Of a DNA stretch of 64,000 nucleotides, positions 22,591 through 30,601 are shown piece by piece. Position 1 is the first letter of the stretch. Every line of letters begins with the position of its first letter. Both the position numbers and the translations under genes were made by a program. This DNA comes from Gilliamella sp. B3022 (GTDB lineage: Bacteria > Pseudomonadota > Gammaproteobacteria > Enterobacterales > Orbaceae). The notes under the pieces were generated by a model. The model worked only from the letters and a program-made list of their open reading frames with translations, ran no database searches and had not been told where the DNA came from. The DNA lies in the NCBI RefSeq assembly GCF_028751545.1, contig NZ_CP071867.1:1771306-1835305 (forward strand), written 5' to 3'.

Positions 22591-23940
22591 ATGCAACAGC
22601 TAAGTAAAAATATGCAATTTCGAGATATGGTTATTTTGGGATTGCTTTTTATTGGTCCAGCGGCACCAGTAGGATTATTTGGTGTTTTAGATGCGGTGAG
22701 TGATGGTGCCATTGCTTCAGTTTATATTGTTGCCACTTTAGTGATGGCATTTACCGCTTATTCATATGCTAGAATGGCGAATGCTTTACCTCACGCGGGA
22801 GCCGTTTATGCTTATTGTTCTCTAGGCATTCATCAAAATGTAGGTTTTTTAGTTGGTTGGTTGTTACTTCTTGATTATATGTTTATCCCAGCCGTTGCTT
22901 ACTTATTTAGTGGTATATCGCTTAATGCTTTGATACCAGAAGTGCCCGTATGGATATGGACTTGTTTAGCGCTAGTATTAACTACCACATTAAATTTAAT
23001 TGGGGTTAAAAAATCAGCCAAAATTACCTTACTGATTTTATTGCTTGAAATCGTAGTACTGCTTGCGGTGTTATTTGTTGGTATTTGGATCATAGTAACA
23101 AGTGATCTTAGCCGAGAATGGTTAAAACCTTTCATTGGTGGGTCTGCATTTACTTGGAGTCATCTGTTTAGTGCCGTATCTATTGCTGTTTTATCTTATT
23201 TGGGATTTGACGCTATTGCCACTTTCTCAGAAGAGAATAGTGGTCAACGCAATTTAGTTAGTAAGGCTATTATTAGTTGTTTAATTTTAGCTGGTTGTCT
23301 ATTTGTAATACAGATTTACGTTGTATCCTTACTTTCTCCTTATGATGCTGAATATTTACGTAGTCATCCCAAATTACAAGGCAAAGCTTATTATAATATT
23401 GTCAATCAAGAAATTAATTTATGGTTAGGATGGTCATTAAGTTTAATGAAAGCTGTAGGAGCTTCATTTGCTGCAATGGTTGGACAGGCTGCTGCAAGCC
23501 GTCTTTTATTCAGCATGGGACGCGATAAGCGTTTACCCTTATTTTTTGCAAAAATAAGTCAGAAAAGTGGTGTTCCGATAATGGCAATCTTATTTGCAGC
23601 TCTATTTAATTTATGCTTAGTAATTATAGCCGCTAATAGTGCTAAAGGATTGCAGATTCTAGTCTCATTTGTTGATATTGGAGCCTTAACAGCATTTATT
23701 ATGTTACACACTTCAGTCATTGGTTATTTTAGATTCAAAAAAGCTTCCAAAGGAGGGCTTTCATGGATTTTGGATGTTTTGATACCTATTGTCGGTATCC
23801 TTGTACTTTTGCCAGTACTATTACACATTGATAATTACGCAAAAATTGTAGGTATTGTTTGGTTAGCAGTTGGTTTGATAATTCTTTATTTTAATAAAAA
23901 TAAAGCCCAATTAATTTGGTTTAAAAAAGAGAAATATTAA
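22591..23940 (+). CDS. APC-superfamily permease, PuuP/PlaP-like (putrescine or amino acid importer)
   Basis: An inner-membrane protein of 449 residues with about 12 helices. The N-terminal FIGPAAPVGLFGVL, the helix-2/3 FTAYSYARMANALPHAGAVY and VGWLLLLDYMFIP, and FDAIATFSEE in helix 6 resemble the putrescine importers PuuP and PlaP. An open frame begins 9 codons upstream (22564), but AAGGA is 6 bp from the ATG at 22591. A LysE/ArgO exporter follows 57 bp downstream. Substrate is inferred from similarity only and could be another cationic amino acid or amine. Confidence 0.82.
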   Translation: MQQLSKNMQFRDMVILGLLFIGPAAPVGLFGVLDAVSDGAIASVYIVATLVMAFTAYSYARMANALPHAGAVYAYCSLGIHQNVGFLVGWLLLLDYMFIPAVAYLFSGISLNALIPEVPVWIWTCLALVLTTTLNLIGVKKSAKITLLILLLEIVVLLAVLFVGIWIIVTSDLSREWLKPFIGGSAFTWSHLFSAVSIAVLSYLGFDAIATFSEENSGQRNLVSKAIISCLILAGCLFVIQIYVVSLLSPYDAEYLRSHPKLQGKAYYNIVNQEINLWLGWSLSLMKAVGASFAAMVGQAAASRLLFSMGRDKRLPLFFAKISQKSGVPIMAILFAALFNLCLVIIAANSAKGLQILVSFVDIGALTAFIMLHTSVIGYFRFKKASKGGLSWILDVLIPIVGILVLLPVLLHIDNYAKIVGIVWLAVGLIILYFNKNKAQLIWFKKEKY

Positions 23941-23997
23941 TTATCTCATTGAAATATTTTGAACTATTGATCAATCATATTTATTATACGATAATGC

Positions 23998-24654
23998 TTG
24001 TCCATTTTAACTCAATATTTTAACAAAATGATATCAGAAATATTAAGAGGGGCATTAATTTCAGCCAGTTTAATTATTGCCATCGGTGCACAAAACTTAT
24101 TTGTTCTCAAACAAGGTTTATTACGAAATCATATATTTTATGTATCGGGGATCTGTTTTATTTGTGATTTTGTATTGATGTCAATTGGAATCCTAGGAGT
24201 AGGCACATTTATTAGTAGTAATCCCTTAATCACGAATGTATTAGCAATATTAGGTGCACTTTTTTTAATTTGGTATGGTTTTGGGGCGTTTAAAAGTGCA
24301 ATTAAGGGAACAAGTAGTATACAACTCCAATCACAAGACTCTAATAAAAGCAGTTTTATCAAAGTAATATTGGCAACGTTAGCCGTTACTTTACTTAATC
24401 CACATGTATATTTAGATACTGTAGTGATTGTTGGCGGTATTGCTGGAACGTTAAGCAGTGAACAAAAAATTGCTTTTCTAATTGGTGCTGCGTGTGTTTC
24501 ATTTATCTGGTTTTTTAGTATTGGTTATGGTGCTAGATTACTTACTTCATTATTTAAACAAAAAAGAATGTGGGTGATTTTGGATTGTTTAGTTGGTGTA
24601 ATCATGTTTTATATTGCGTATCGTTTAATTTTCCATGTGTATTGTAATAGTTAG
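23998..24654 (+). CDS. LysE/ArgO-family amino acid exporter
   Basis: A protein of 218 residues (208 if the ATG at 24028 is used) with about six helices. It carries the family motifs AIGAQNLFVLKQG, FLIWYGFGAFKSA and LLNPHVYLDT, close to both LysE and ArgO. These carriers export lysine or arginine and protect against toxic build-up. The outer start is TTG and neither start has a clear ribosome-binding site, so the start is uncertain. It lies directly after an amine/amino-acid importer in the same orientation. Confidence 0.85.
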   Translation: MSILTQYFNKMISEILRGALISASLIIAIGAQNLFVLKQGLLRNHIFYVSGICFICDFVLMSIGILGVGTFISSNPLITNVLAILGALFLIWYGFGAFKSAIKGTSSIQLQSQDSNKSSFIKVILATLAVTLLNPHVYLDTVVIVGGIAGTLSSEQKIAFLIGAACVSFIWFFSIGYGARLLTSLFKQKRMWVILDCLVGVIMFYIAYRLIFHVYCNS

Positions 24655-24669
24655 GTCAGTTTTCATTCT

Positions 24670-24733
24670 AGGTGCAATTTCAGTTAGATAGAATATAAGC
24701 TAAATCATATTGCGCCTTATTTTATTTTTGTTC
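24670..24733 (+). terminator. Possible terminator after the LysE/ArgO-like gene
   Basis: Arms AGGTGCAAT (24670-24678) and ATTGCGCCT (24709-24717) can pair across a long loop. TATTTTATTTTTG follows. The long loop lowers confidence. Confidence 0.45.
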
Positions 24734-24839
24734 CGATGAGTTTAAATTCTCTTCACCTTCCTTTTTGATAAGTAAACTTTTTTAGGAATATTAAATAGAT
24801 ATGTAAAATCACTATTTTGTTGAAGTAATAACAAAAAAC

Positions 24840-24855
24840 TGTGATTATTATCACA
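24840..24855 (+). promoter_or_regulatory. Consensus CRP binding site upstream of the GH3 gene
   Basis: TGTGATTATTATCACA is a perfect match to TGTGA-N6-TCACA. A -10-like TATTAT lies at 24894-24899. That would place the site centre about 60 bp before a start near 24907, the class I CRP spacing. The -35 region is poor, as expected for an activated promoter. Confidence 0.75.
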
Positions 24856-24964
24856 ATTGTTTCAATTAACCTCAATCGTTGATTTCTTCTTTCTATTATT
24901 AATGCTAGTTTATTGAGCATATTTCGGATCGTTACTGTGCAGCTTAACAAGAGAGTATATAAAC

Positions 24965-25010
24965 AAACCTAAGCATTTGGGGGAGCAAAGCGTTTAGGTT
25001 TTGTTGTTTT
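24965..25010 (+). terminator. Terminator-like hairpin in the leader of the GH3 gene
   Basis: AAACCTAAGC (24965-24974) pairs with GCGTTTAGGTTT (24990-25001, one bulged base) around a purine-rich loop. TGTTGTTTT follows. It lies between the CRP-linked promoter and the gene, so it could act as an attenuator. A second inverted repeat, TTTAAGC with GCTTAAA, follows at about 25006-25032. Confidence 0.45.
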
Positions 25011-25060
25011 AAGCGCACAAAAATCAGCTTAAATATCATAAGTTATCCAAGGAGTGTAAT

Positions 25061-27022
25061 ATGAAATGTAAAACATTGAAGCTAGCATTGTTAATTAGCT
25101 CTGTACTAGTATTCAATCCATTATGGGCAATTCAGCAGGTTAAAATTGAAAGTCAAGAATTAAAAACTATCACTGTTGAAAATTTTCAATTTAAAGATAT
25201 GGATAAAGATGGCAAGCTCACTCCTTATGAAGATTGGCGTTTGACACCAGAACAGCGCGCAAAGGATTTACTAGCTAGAATGACGCTTGAAGAAAAGGCT
25301 GGTATGATGATGCATGGTAATGCTCGAAGTTTAGAAGATGAACTTGGTCATGGTGATAAATATAATTTAGAAGAACTCAAGAACCTGATACTGAATGATA
25401 AAGTAAATAGTTTAATCACTCGATTAGAAGTTAGTCCAGAAGATTTTGCTCTGCAAAATAATCAGTTGCAAAAAATTGCAGAATCATCACGTTTATCTAT
25501 ACCTTTGACTATCAGTGTTGATCCACGAAATACTTTTTATTATGGTAATGAAAAAACTACTAAAAATGGTTTTAGCCAATGGCCAGGAACATTAGGAATG
25601 GCTGCAATTGGTAGTGAAAAAGACATTAATAAATATGGGGATATTATTCGTCAAGAATATCGATCTTTAGGGATAACTCAAGCATTATCCCCAATGGCCG
25701 ATTTAGGTACTGAACCACGTTGGGCACGTTTTGAAGGCACTTTTGGTGAAAATCCTGAATTGAGTAAAAAAATGGTACGTGGTTATATCTCCGGTATGCA
25801 AAATGGAAAAGAGGGATTAAATTCACAAAGCGTTTCTGCCGTTGTTAAACATTGGGTTGGTTATGGTGCGGCTGAAGAAGGGTTTGATAGTCATAGCTTT
25901 TATGGAAAATATGCACTATTTACGGAAAAGGATAGTTTAAAAAAACATATTATCCCATTCACTGGAGCATTCGAGGTGAATGTCGCAGCCATAATGCCAA
26001 CATACTCCATATTGAAAAATGCGCAAATAAATAATCATAGAATCGATCCTGTTGGTGCAGGTTTTAATAAATATTTATTAAAAGATTTACTGCGTGATAC
26101 CTATAAATTTAAAGGTGTCATCATGAGTGATTGGAATATTACTAAAGACTGTAATGACGTTTGTATTAATGGTACGCCTCAAGGAGTTGCACCTAAAGCT
26201 GAAGGGATGCCCTGGGGAGTTGAGAATTTAACAGTGGAAGAGCGTTTTATTAAAGCGATCCTAGCTGGTGTTCAACAATTTGGAGGGGTAAGCAATAGTT
26301 CAACTATTGTCTCTGCAGTTAAAAATAATAAATTGGATGAGAAGCTGATAGACAGTGCAGTATTGGCAATTTTAACGCAAAAATTTGCTTTAGGCCAATT
26401 TGAAACACCTTTTATTGATCCTAATGAAGCAAGCAAATTTGTTGGTAATCAAAATTTTCAACAAATTGCGAATAAAGCACAATTCAACTCAATGGTGTTA
26501 CTTGAAAATAAACAACAAACCTTACCACTAGATACTAATAAGAAAGTTTACTTGCATGGTTTTGTAACAGAAACAAAAAATCAATTAAAAAATCAAGTAA
26601 CTATTGTTGATGATATTGATGATGCGAATGTAGTGGTTGCACGTATTGATGCTCCCTTTGAACAGAATCATAAAAATTACTTTTTTGGTTTAAGACATCA
26701 TGAAGGTTCACTTGCATTTTCTGCAAATGATAAAAATATTGAATTTATCGCCAAGGCAAGTAAAAAACATCCGGTTATTGTAACAATTTATTTAGATCGA
26801 CCTGCTGTTCTCACCCCTATAAAACAATACGCTAGTGCAGTTGTGGCTAATTTTGGTGTAAATGATGAAGTATTGTTTGAACGTTTATTGGCGGATAAAC
26901 CATATATCGCTAAAATGCCATTTGCTTTACCAGATTCAATGGAAAGTGTAATTAAACAATCTTCTGATTTACCAAATGACATGAAATTTTTGTATCCATT
27001 AGGATATGGATTGACCCGTTAA
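25061..27022 (+). CDS. Periplasmic glycoside hydrolase family 3 (beta-glucosidase-like)
   Basis: A protein of 653 residues with a signal peptide ending near FNPLWA. An EF-hand-type loop D46-M-D48-K-D50-G-K52 to E57 is followed by the GH3 barrel, with RMTLEEKAGMM and the nucleophile Asp357 in GVIMSDWN. A GH3_C domain (about 460-653) ends with FLYPLGYGLTR. It should remove terminal beta-linked sugars, probably glucose or xylose, from oligosaccharides in the periplasm. A perfect CRP-type site and a leader hairpin lie upstream, which suits carbon-source control. The exact glycan cannot be read from sequence. No sugar transporter lies next to it. Confidence 0.88.
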   Translation: MKCKTLKLALLISSVLVFNPLWAIQQVKIESQELKTITVENFQFKDMDKDGKLTPYEDWRLTPEQRAKDLLARMTLEEKAGMMMHGNARSLEDELGHGDKYNLEELKNLILNDKVNSLITRLEVSPEDFALQNNQLQKIAESSRLSIPLTISVDPRNTFYYGNEKTTKNGFSQWPGTLGMAAIGSEKDINKYGDIIRQEYRSLGITQALSPMADLGTEPRWARFEGTFGENPELSKKMVRGYISGMQNGKEGLNSQSVSAVVKHWVGYGAAEEGFDSHSFYGKYALFTEKDSLKKHIIPFTGAFEVNVAAIMPTYSILKNAQINNHRIDPVGAGFNKYLLKDLLRDTYKFKGVIMSDWNITKDCNDVCINGTPQGVAPKAEGMPWGVENLTVEERFIKAILAGVQQFGGVSNSSTIVSAVKNNKLDEKLIDSAVLAILTQKFALGQFETPFIDPNEASKFVGNQNFQQIANKAQFNSMVLLENKQQTLPLDTNKKVYLHGFVTETKNQLKNQVTIVDDIDDANVVVARIDAPFEQNHKNYFFGLRHHEGSLAFSANDKNIEFIAKASKKHPVIVTIYLDRPAVLTPIKQYASAVVANFGVNDEVLFERLLADKPYIAKMPFALPDSMESVIKQSSDLPNDMKFLYPLGYGLTR

Positions 27023-27035
27023 TTCATCTTGCTTA

Positions 27036-27070
27036 ATATTATTGCTATCTTGGTGATGGCAATAATATTG
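27036..27070 (+). terminator. Hairpin between convergent GH3 and Sel1 genes
   Basis: Perfect 11-bp arms AATATTATTGC and GCAATAATATT enclose a 13-base loop, 13 bp past the GH3 stop. No strong T-tract follows, so its termination strength is uncertain. Confidence 0.5.
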
Positions 27071-27128
27071 TTATCATTACCTTCAGCTTATTAATTGATT
27101 AAGAAAGCTAATGAACTGCATTCAATTA

Positions 27129-27833
27129 TCAATGAATATTTTTGGAAAGTTCACACGCTTTTTGTAACCCGTTTTTGCAAGCTAAACTATAATATTTTTT
27201 TGCTTTATTTTTATCTTTTGATACTGCTGTTCCATTATCATACAACACACCCATTAATAATTGTGCTTGAGGGTTATTGGCTTTTAGTCCTTTTTTAAGT
27301 AATTCCAATCCTTTAGGATAGTTTTTATCATTTAATAAATATATGCTCGCTAATGCAGCTTGAGATTTTAGATGTCCTTGATTGGCTGCTTTTTCAAACC
27401 ACAGTTTCGCTTTATCTAAATCTTGTGGAACAGCTTTACCTTCATAATATATTAAGCCTAAATTATTTTGCGCTCTTATAAAGTTAGCCTGTGCGGCTTG
27501 TTCATAGTACATTATTGCTTTTTTATAATCACGTTTTACTCCTTCTCCCTTATTATACATAAGACCTAAATTATATTGAGATGATGTATATCCCTGTTTG
27601 GCTGATGCTTCAAACCATTTTTTAGCTTGGTCATAATCTTTCGTATAACCATTTTGTCCAAAATAGTAATTCGCACCTAATGCAAATTGTGCTGCAGCAT
27701 CCTGTAATATAACTGCTTTTTTGTATAACACTTCTTTATTGTTATAAGTTTCAACTTCATTATAATTAGAATTAGAACTACAAGCAGTCAACAAATTGAT
27801 CATAATCAATCCCAATAACACTAACTTTTTCAT
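27129..27833 (-). CDS. Sel1-repeat lipoprotein
   Basis: A protein of 234 residues whose signal peptide ends in the lipobox LLTAC18, so it is probably membrane-anchored. It then has five or six Sel1-like repeats of about 36 residues with the pattern A-xx-LG-xx-Y-x-G-G-xx-x-DY-xx-A-xx-W-x-xx-AA, for example QGYTSSQYNLGLMYNKGEG. Sel1 repeats are helical scaffolds for protein contacts, often involved in envelope processes. No partner is suggested by context: it converges on the GH3 gene and its upstream region is empty. Confidence 0.85.
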   Translation of the reverse strand: MKKLVLLGLIMINLLTACSSNSNYNEVETYNNKEVLYKKAVILQDAAAQFALGANYYFGQNGYTKDYDQAKKWFEASAKQGYTSSQYNLGLMYNKGEGVKRDYKKAIMYYEQAAQANFIRAQNNLGLIYYEGKAVPQDLDKAKLWFEKAANQGHLKSQAALASIYLLNDKNYPKGLELLKKGLKANNPQAQLLMGVLYDNGTAVSKDKNKAKKYYSLACKNGLQKACELSKNIH

Positions 27834-28331
27834 ATTATTTCCTTAATCATATCCTTTTGATATTGATACATTTTACATGATATCTCTTTAGATCGTTAGT
27901 TGATTTATTGTTGATTGAAAAAGTCAAGATTATAAGTGAACAATAAAATATTTAATATTGTAGATACGCTGATTAAATAGAATTGATTTTAAACAATACT
28001 TTTGTAGAAAAGATGTAAGTTTGACTGTTTGATATAACGTGTACTTAACCTTTTGGGCAATATTCGCGTTGATTAAAAATAGTTGAATATTAATTCATCA
28101 AATCCAAACATATTAGCGATTAATTAATCATTGTTAATATTTATTTTAAAATAGAAAAATGATAGATGGGTTCGGATCCTTATAATTAAAAACATCGTAT
28201 TTTTTATGATTTCAGTGCAGACACTTAATGTTAATCAGATTTATTCCAAGCAAATTAGTTAAATGCTTGTACTTTTATAGATCAATATACTGACTTATTG
28301 AATAAAATCTGAAAAAAGAAAGATAAAAAAG
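27834..28331. other. Intergenic region between the Sel1 gene and the tRNA cluster
   Basis: AT-rich DNA without a supported gene or strong structure. Confidence 0.6.
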
Positions 28332-28407
28332 TGGTGGGTCGTGAGCGATTCGAACGCTCGACAAACGGATTAAAAGTCCGCTGCTCTACCGACTGAGCTA
28401 ACAACCC
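28332..28407 (-). tRNA. tRNA-Lys (TTT)
   Basis: A 76-nt cloverleaf read on the minus strand. It starts GGGTTGTTAGCTCAG, has anticodon loop CTTTTAA (TTT), T-arm loop TTCGAAT and an encoded CCA end. It is third in a Val-Val-Lys transcript. Confidence 0.97.
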
Positions 28408-28427
28408 ATGTAGAAAACTGACAAAAG

Positions 28428-28503
28428 TGGTGGGTGATACCGGGTTCGAACCAGTGACCCCCTCCTTGTAAGGGAGGTGCTCTCCCAACTGAGCTAATCA
28501 CCC
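28428..28503 (-). tRNA. tRNA-Val (TAC), distal copy
   Basis: A 76-nt cloverleaf on the minus strand, starting GGGTGATTAGCTCAG, with anticodon loop CTTACAA (TAC), T-loop TTCGAAC and an encoded CCA. It appears identical to the copy at 28539-28614. Confidence 0.97.
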
Positions 28504-28538
28504 CAAGTGTTTTATTTCTAAAACGTCACGGTAAAGAT

Positions 28539-28614
28539 TGGTGGGTGATACCGGGTTCGAACCAGTGACCCCCTCCTTGTAAGGGAGGTGCTCTCCCAAC
28601 TGAGCTAATCACCC
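28539..28614 (-). tRNA. tRNA-Val (TAC), proximal copy
   Basis: A 76-nt cloverleaf on the minus strand with the same sequence as the neighbouring tRNA-Val, including the encoded CCA. It is the first gene after the promoter at 28632-28659. Confidence 0.97.
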
Positions 28615-28631
28615 TTACCGTGTGGATGTGC

Positions 28632-28659
28632 ATTATAAGGCACGCCTTATTTCAGTCAA
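28632..28659 (-). promoter_or_regulatory. Sigma-70 promoter of the tRNA-Val-Val-Lys operon
   Basis: On the minus strand, TTGACT and TATAAT are separated by 16 bp. The promoter lies 17 bp before the first tRNA, the usual layout of stable-RNA promoters. Confidence 0.85.
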
Positions 28660-28780
28660 CCTTTTTTTTTAATTTTCTGCAAAATTAGCTTTGTTCGATT
28701 TAATTTTAAACGTTTTTTGGGTAATGTATCACAAAAACTCCTTTTATTCGTATTCATATTGCTTAATGTGACTATGATTT

Positions 28781-29767
28781 ATGGATGAAATTATTTTTAT
28801 GGTCAGTCAATCAATGAAAATATTAGATAAATGTCAGGTCGTAATTCATGTCGAATCCAATATTATAAGATATAAGATAAATCAATCTAATGGGCGATTA
28901 GCGTTTTCCCGTTACGGCAATTTAATTGAATATCATTATCAAAATTTCAATGATATTGATATTTTAGTTAGTCAACTACAAGCAAAATTACCTAAATATA
29001 CAAAATATGAAATAAACCTTTCTGATACCTATATTCAATTAACCAAGTTAACAAGACCTGATGTTAAATTGCAAATTAACGAAATTGCTTTGTATATTGA
29101 GGCTTCGATCTATAAATTATTTGGAGTGTCAGCTAAACATGTCTTTTATGATTTTATTTTTTTGGCTGATAAACAGAACCAGAACCAAATTATGGTTGCA
29201 ATTTGTGAGCGAGATTATGTTAATAGCTGGATTAGATTATTTAAGGAAAATGAATGTGTAATAAATTTTATTGGTTACACAATTGATAATAAAAAATTCA
29301 ATTTTTTACCATGGAGACAAAGCCAATATAAAAAGCAAAAATTGTATTTATCAATTGTAATTGTATGTTTGATTGGCGTCATGAGTTGTTTATTTTGTTA
29401 TATGTGGCGGCAAGCCCATACAAAATTAACCCGCTATAAAACCAATGTTACACATTTACAACTTATTGAGCAAAAGTTAAATGAGCAATTATTGAATTAT
29501 TTGCCTAATCCCTCAATAAGTCAAAGACAAATCCATCAATCATTAATCTTAATTTCATTACAATTACCTTCAAATATTTGGTTAACTTCGTTCAATTATG
29601 AACTCGATAACATAACAATAAGAGGGCATAGTTTTAACTATATTGAACTCACTAATTTTAACTTAAATCTTTTACAACATAAAAACGTCAGTAAAAGCCA
29701 AATTAAAATGATTGCTAATAATAAAAGCAGTTTGTCTTTTGAAATGGATATTGACCTAAATGAATAG
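28781..29767 (+). CDS. HofM-HofN (PilM-PilN-like) fusion protein
   Basis: A protein of 328 residues. Residues 1 to about 165 resemble the first half of HofM/PilM, the actin-like cytoplasmic platform protein. The second half of HofM is missing. At 173-179 the sequence continues directly with FNFLPWR, the N-terminal signature of HofN/PilN. A membrane helix (about 187-208), a coiled segment and a small periplasmic domain follow, as in HofN. E. coli has separate proteins of 259 and 179 residues. It leads an operon with hofO, hofP and hofQ, so it belongs to the inner-membrane platform of a type IV pilus/DNA-uptake machine. The start is uncertain: M12 (MKILDKCQ) aligns better with HofM. Confidence 0.8.
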   Translation: MDEIIFMVSQSMKILDKCQVVIHVESNIIRYKINQSNGRLAFSRYGNLIEYHYQNFNDIDILVSQLQAKLPKYTKYEINLSDTYIQLTKLTRPDVKLQINEIALYIEASIYKLFGVSAKHVFYDFIFLADKQNQNQIMVAICERDYVNSWIRLFKENECVINFIGYTIDNKKFNFLPWRQSQYKKQKLYLSIVIVCLIGVMSCLFCYMWRQAHTKLTRYKTNVTHLQLIEQKLNEQLLNYLPNPSISQRQIHQSLILISLQLPSNIWLTSFNYELDNITIRGHSFNYIELTNFNLNLLQHKNVSKSQIKMIANNKSSLSFEMDIDLNE

Positions 29768-30230
29768 TGATTTTTACAATCGCCCACTTTGGCAACAATA
29801 TTTAATCTGTATTTTGTTACTTTTGGTTACTTTTATTACCGGTTATCTGTTATTTATTCACGATATAAGTAACCAATCAGAAGAGCAACAAAAATTATAT
29901 CAACAAAAACAATTACAAATAGTATCGTTACAATCAAGGCTTATGCTTTATCGATTTGGGCAAAACAGTTCATTGACTATGATCAATCAAAGTGAATTTG
30001 CTCAATATATTGAACGAAATCATTTAGTATTAAATGCCTTCAAACATTATCAAACCGAGGAAACAATTAATTGGGATATTGAACTAAACGGTGAATTTAT
30101 TGATTTTATGAATTTAATCTCAGAGCTGAATAAAGATTATTATTTGAATTTTCGAGATTTAAAGATGATTAAACAGGAATCTTATTTACAAATTATATTT
30201 ACCTTATTATTTAAAAGGAAAATGGAATGA
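29760..30230 (+). CDS. hofO: HofO/PilO-like platform protein
   Basis: A protein of 156 residues with one N-terminal membrane helix (about 15-33), a coiled segment rich in Gln (40-62) and a small periplasmic alpha/beta domain. This is the PilO layout. Sequence conservation is low, and the call rests mainly on position: it overlaps the HofM-HofN gene by 8 bp and hofP by 4 bp. PilO pairs with PilN to link the cytoplasmic platform to PilP and the secretin. Confidence 0.75.
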   Translation: MNSDFYNRPLWQQYLICILLLLVTFITGYLLFIHDISNQSEEQQKLYQQKQLQIVSLQSRLMLYRFGQNSSLTMINQSEFAQYIERNHLVLNAFKHYQTEETINWDIELNGEFIDFMNLISELNKDYYLNFRDLKMIKQESYLQIIFTLLFKRKME

Positions 30231-30601
30231 AGTCAAACTTATCTATAATTAGTTTATTATTGATTACTCATTGTTTTAATGCCATTGCTGAATTAAATTT
30301 TAATCGGGATCCATTTGTTAAACCAACGCAGATATCATGTAACGAACAGAAAGAGATATTATTAAAACAGATACAAGCTTGGCGATTTAAAGGCTTTATT
30401 AAACAAAAGAGCCATTATTACCCGCAAATTTGGCTTTATTCAGAGAATCATTGGCTAGCCATAAATCATGAGGTTCCGTCTCACGTATTATTTCCCTGGT
30501 TTGTTCAATCTTGGCAAAACCATAAAATTGTGTGGCAAGCAAATTTGACAGATTATTGTAATGAAACTATCGAATGGATGATGTCATTAAATGAATCTTA
30601 A
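30227..30601 (+). CDS. hofP: HofP/PilP-like periplasmic protein
   Basis: A protein of 124 residues with a signal peptide ending near FNAIA and a mature start NFNRDPFVKP, which matches the RDPF motif of HofP. The rest forms the short beta domain that PilP-type proteins use to contact the secretin. No lipobox is present, unlike classical PilP. Its start overlaps hofO (ATGA) and its end overlaps hofQ by 11 bp. Confidence 0.75.
   Translation: MKSNLSIISLLLITHCFNAIAELNFNRDPFVKPTQISCNEQKEILLKQIQAWRFKGFIKQKSHYYPQIWLYSENHWLAINHEVPSHVLFPWFVQSWQNHKIVWQANLTDYCNETIEWMMSLNES

Noticed and set aside
28282-28488. Small ORF across the tRNA genes
   Set aside because: It is translated from tRNA sequence; such ORFs over tRNA clusters are a known artefact.
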